Source of the DNA: Erythrobacter sp. CCH5-A1
GTDB lineage: Bacteria; Pseudomonadota; Alphaproteobacteria; Sphingomonadales; Sphingomonadaceae
Direction: 5' to 3'
Assembly: GCF_001557115.1 (NCBI RefSeq)
Contig: NZ_LSKQ01000040.1
Coordinates: 1-14,941, forward strand
Length of the DNA: 14,941 nucleotides
The position numbers were made by a program, and so were the translations under genes. Numbering within the stretch: the stretch's first letter is position 1; every line of letters begins with the position of its first letter. Below the pieces are notes generated by a model, which saw only the letters and a program-made list of their open reading frames with translations, was not told the DNA's origin and did not search any database. Below, piece by piece: positions 14,936 through 14,941 of the stretch.

Positions 14936-14941
14936 GTCGCC

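Noticed and set aside
1..14941. Mobile element, defence island, CRISPR or prophage
   Set aside because: No transposase, integrase, direct-repeat array, tRNA gene or phage protein was seen on either strand; the genes are mostly core functions.

Overview
The window is a densely packed, very GC-rich chromosomal segment from an alphaproteobacterium. It is most likely a member of Sphingomonadales, close to Erythrobacteraceae. The reasons are the CckA-type hybrid kinase, the style of the SmpB, DapA and RlmN sequences, frequent GTG/TTG starts, and strong third-position GC that leaves long meaningless open frames opposite real genes. No IS element, phage gene, CRISPR array, tRNA or rRNA was seen. It reads as core chromosome with a few less-characterised secreted proteins.

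Left part, minus strand (6275 down to 1): smpB (trans-translation), a DUF2062 membrane protein, cckA (cell-cycle/developmental phosphorelay kinase), then two tandem secreted proteins of the DUF4139 type. The second of these runs off the left edge. Middle, plus strand (6380-7873): an AstE/AspA-like zinc hydrolase and a small four-cysteine exported protein. They sit between smpB and dapA, and the small gene shares its stop palindrome with dapA. dapA (lysine and diaminopimelate synthesis) is on the minus strand, divergent from a soluble lytic transglycosylase gene.

Right part, plus strand (8850-14888): lytic transglycosylase, greB, an IalB-like secreted protein, rlmN, a class I methyltransferase and a YiiM-like MOSC protein. 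They run head to tail with overlaps or short gaps, which implies translational coupling and probably one transcript. A separate monocistronic-looking gene follows for an exported glycine-zipper protein with an Arg/Asp-rich repeat, ending in a strong inverted repeat at the window edge.

Functionally the segment joins peptidoglycan precursor supply and turnover (dapA, lytic transglycosylase), envelope proteins (DUF4139 pair, DUF2062, IalB-like, glycine zipper), translation and transcription quality control (smpB, rlmN, greB) and cell-cycle signalling (cckA). I found no convincing new multi-gene defence or mobile system. The most open questions are the tandem DUF4139 pair, the hydrolase plus cysteine-protein insert between smpB and dapA, a possible 11-codon leader in front of rlmN, and the Arg/Asp-repeat glycine-zipper protein.
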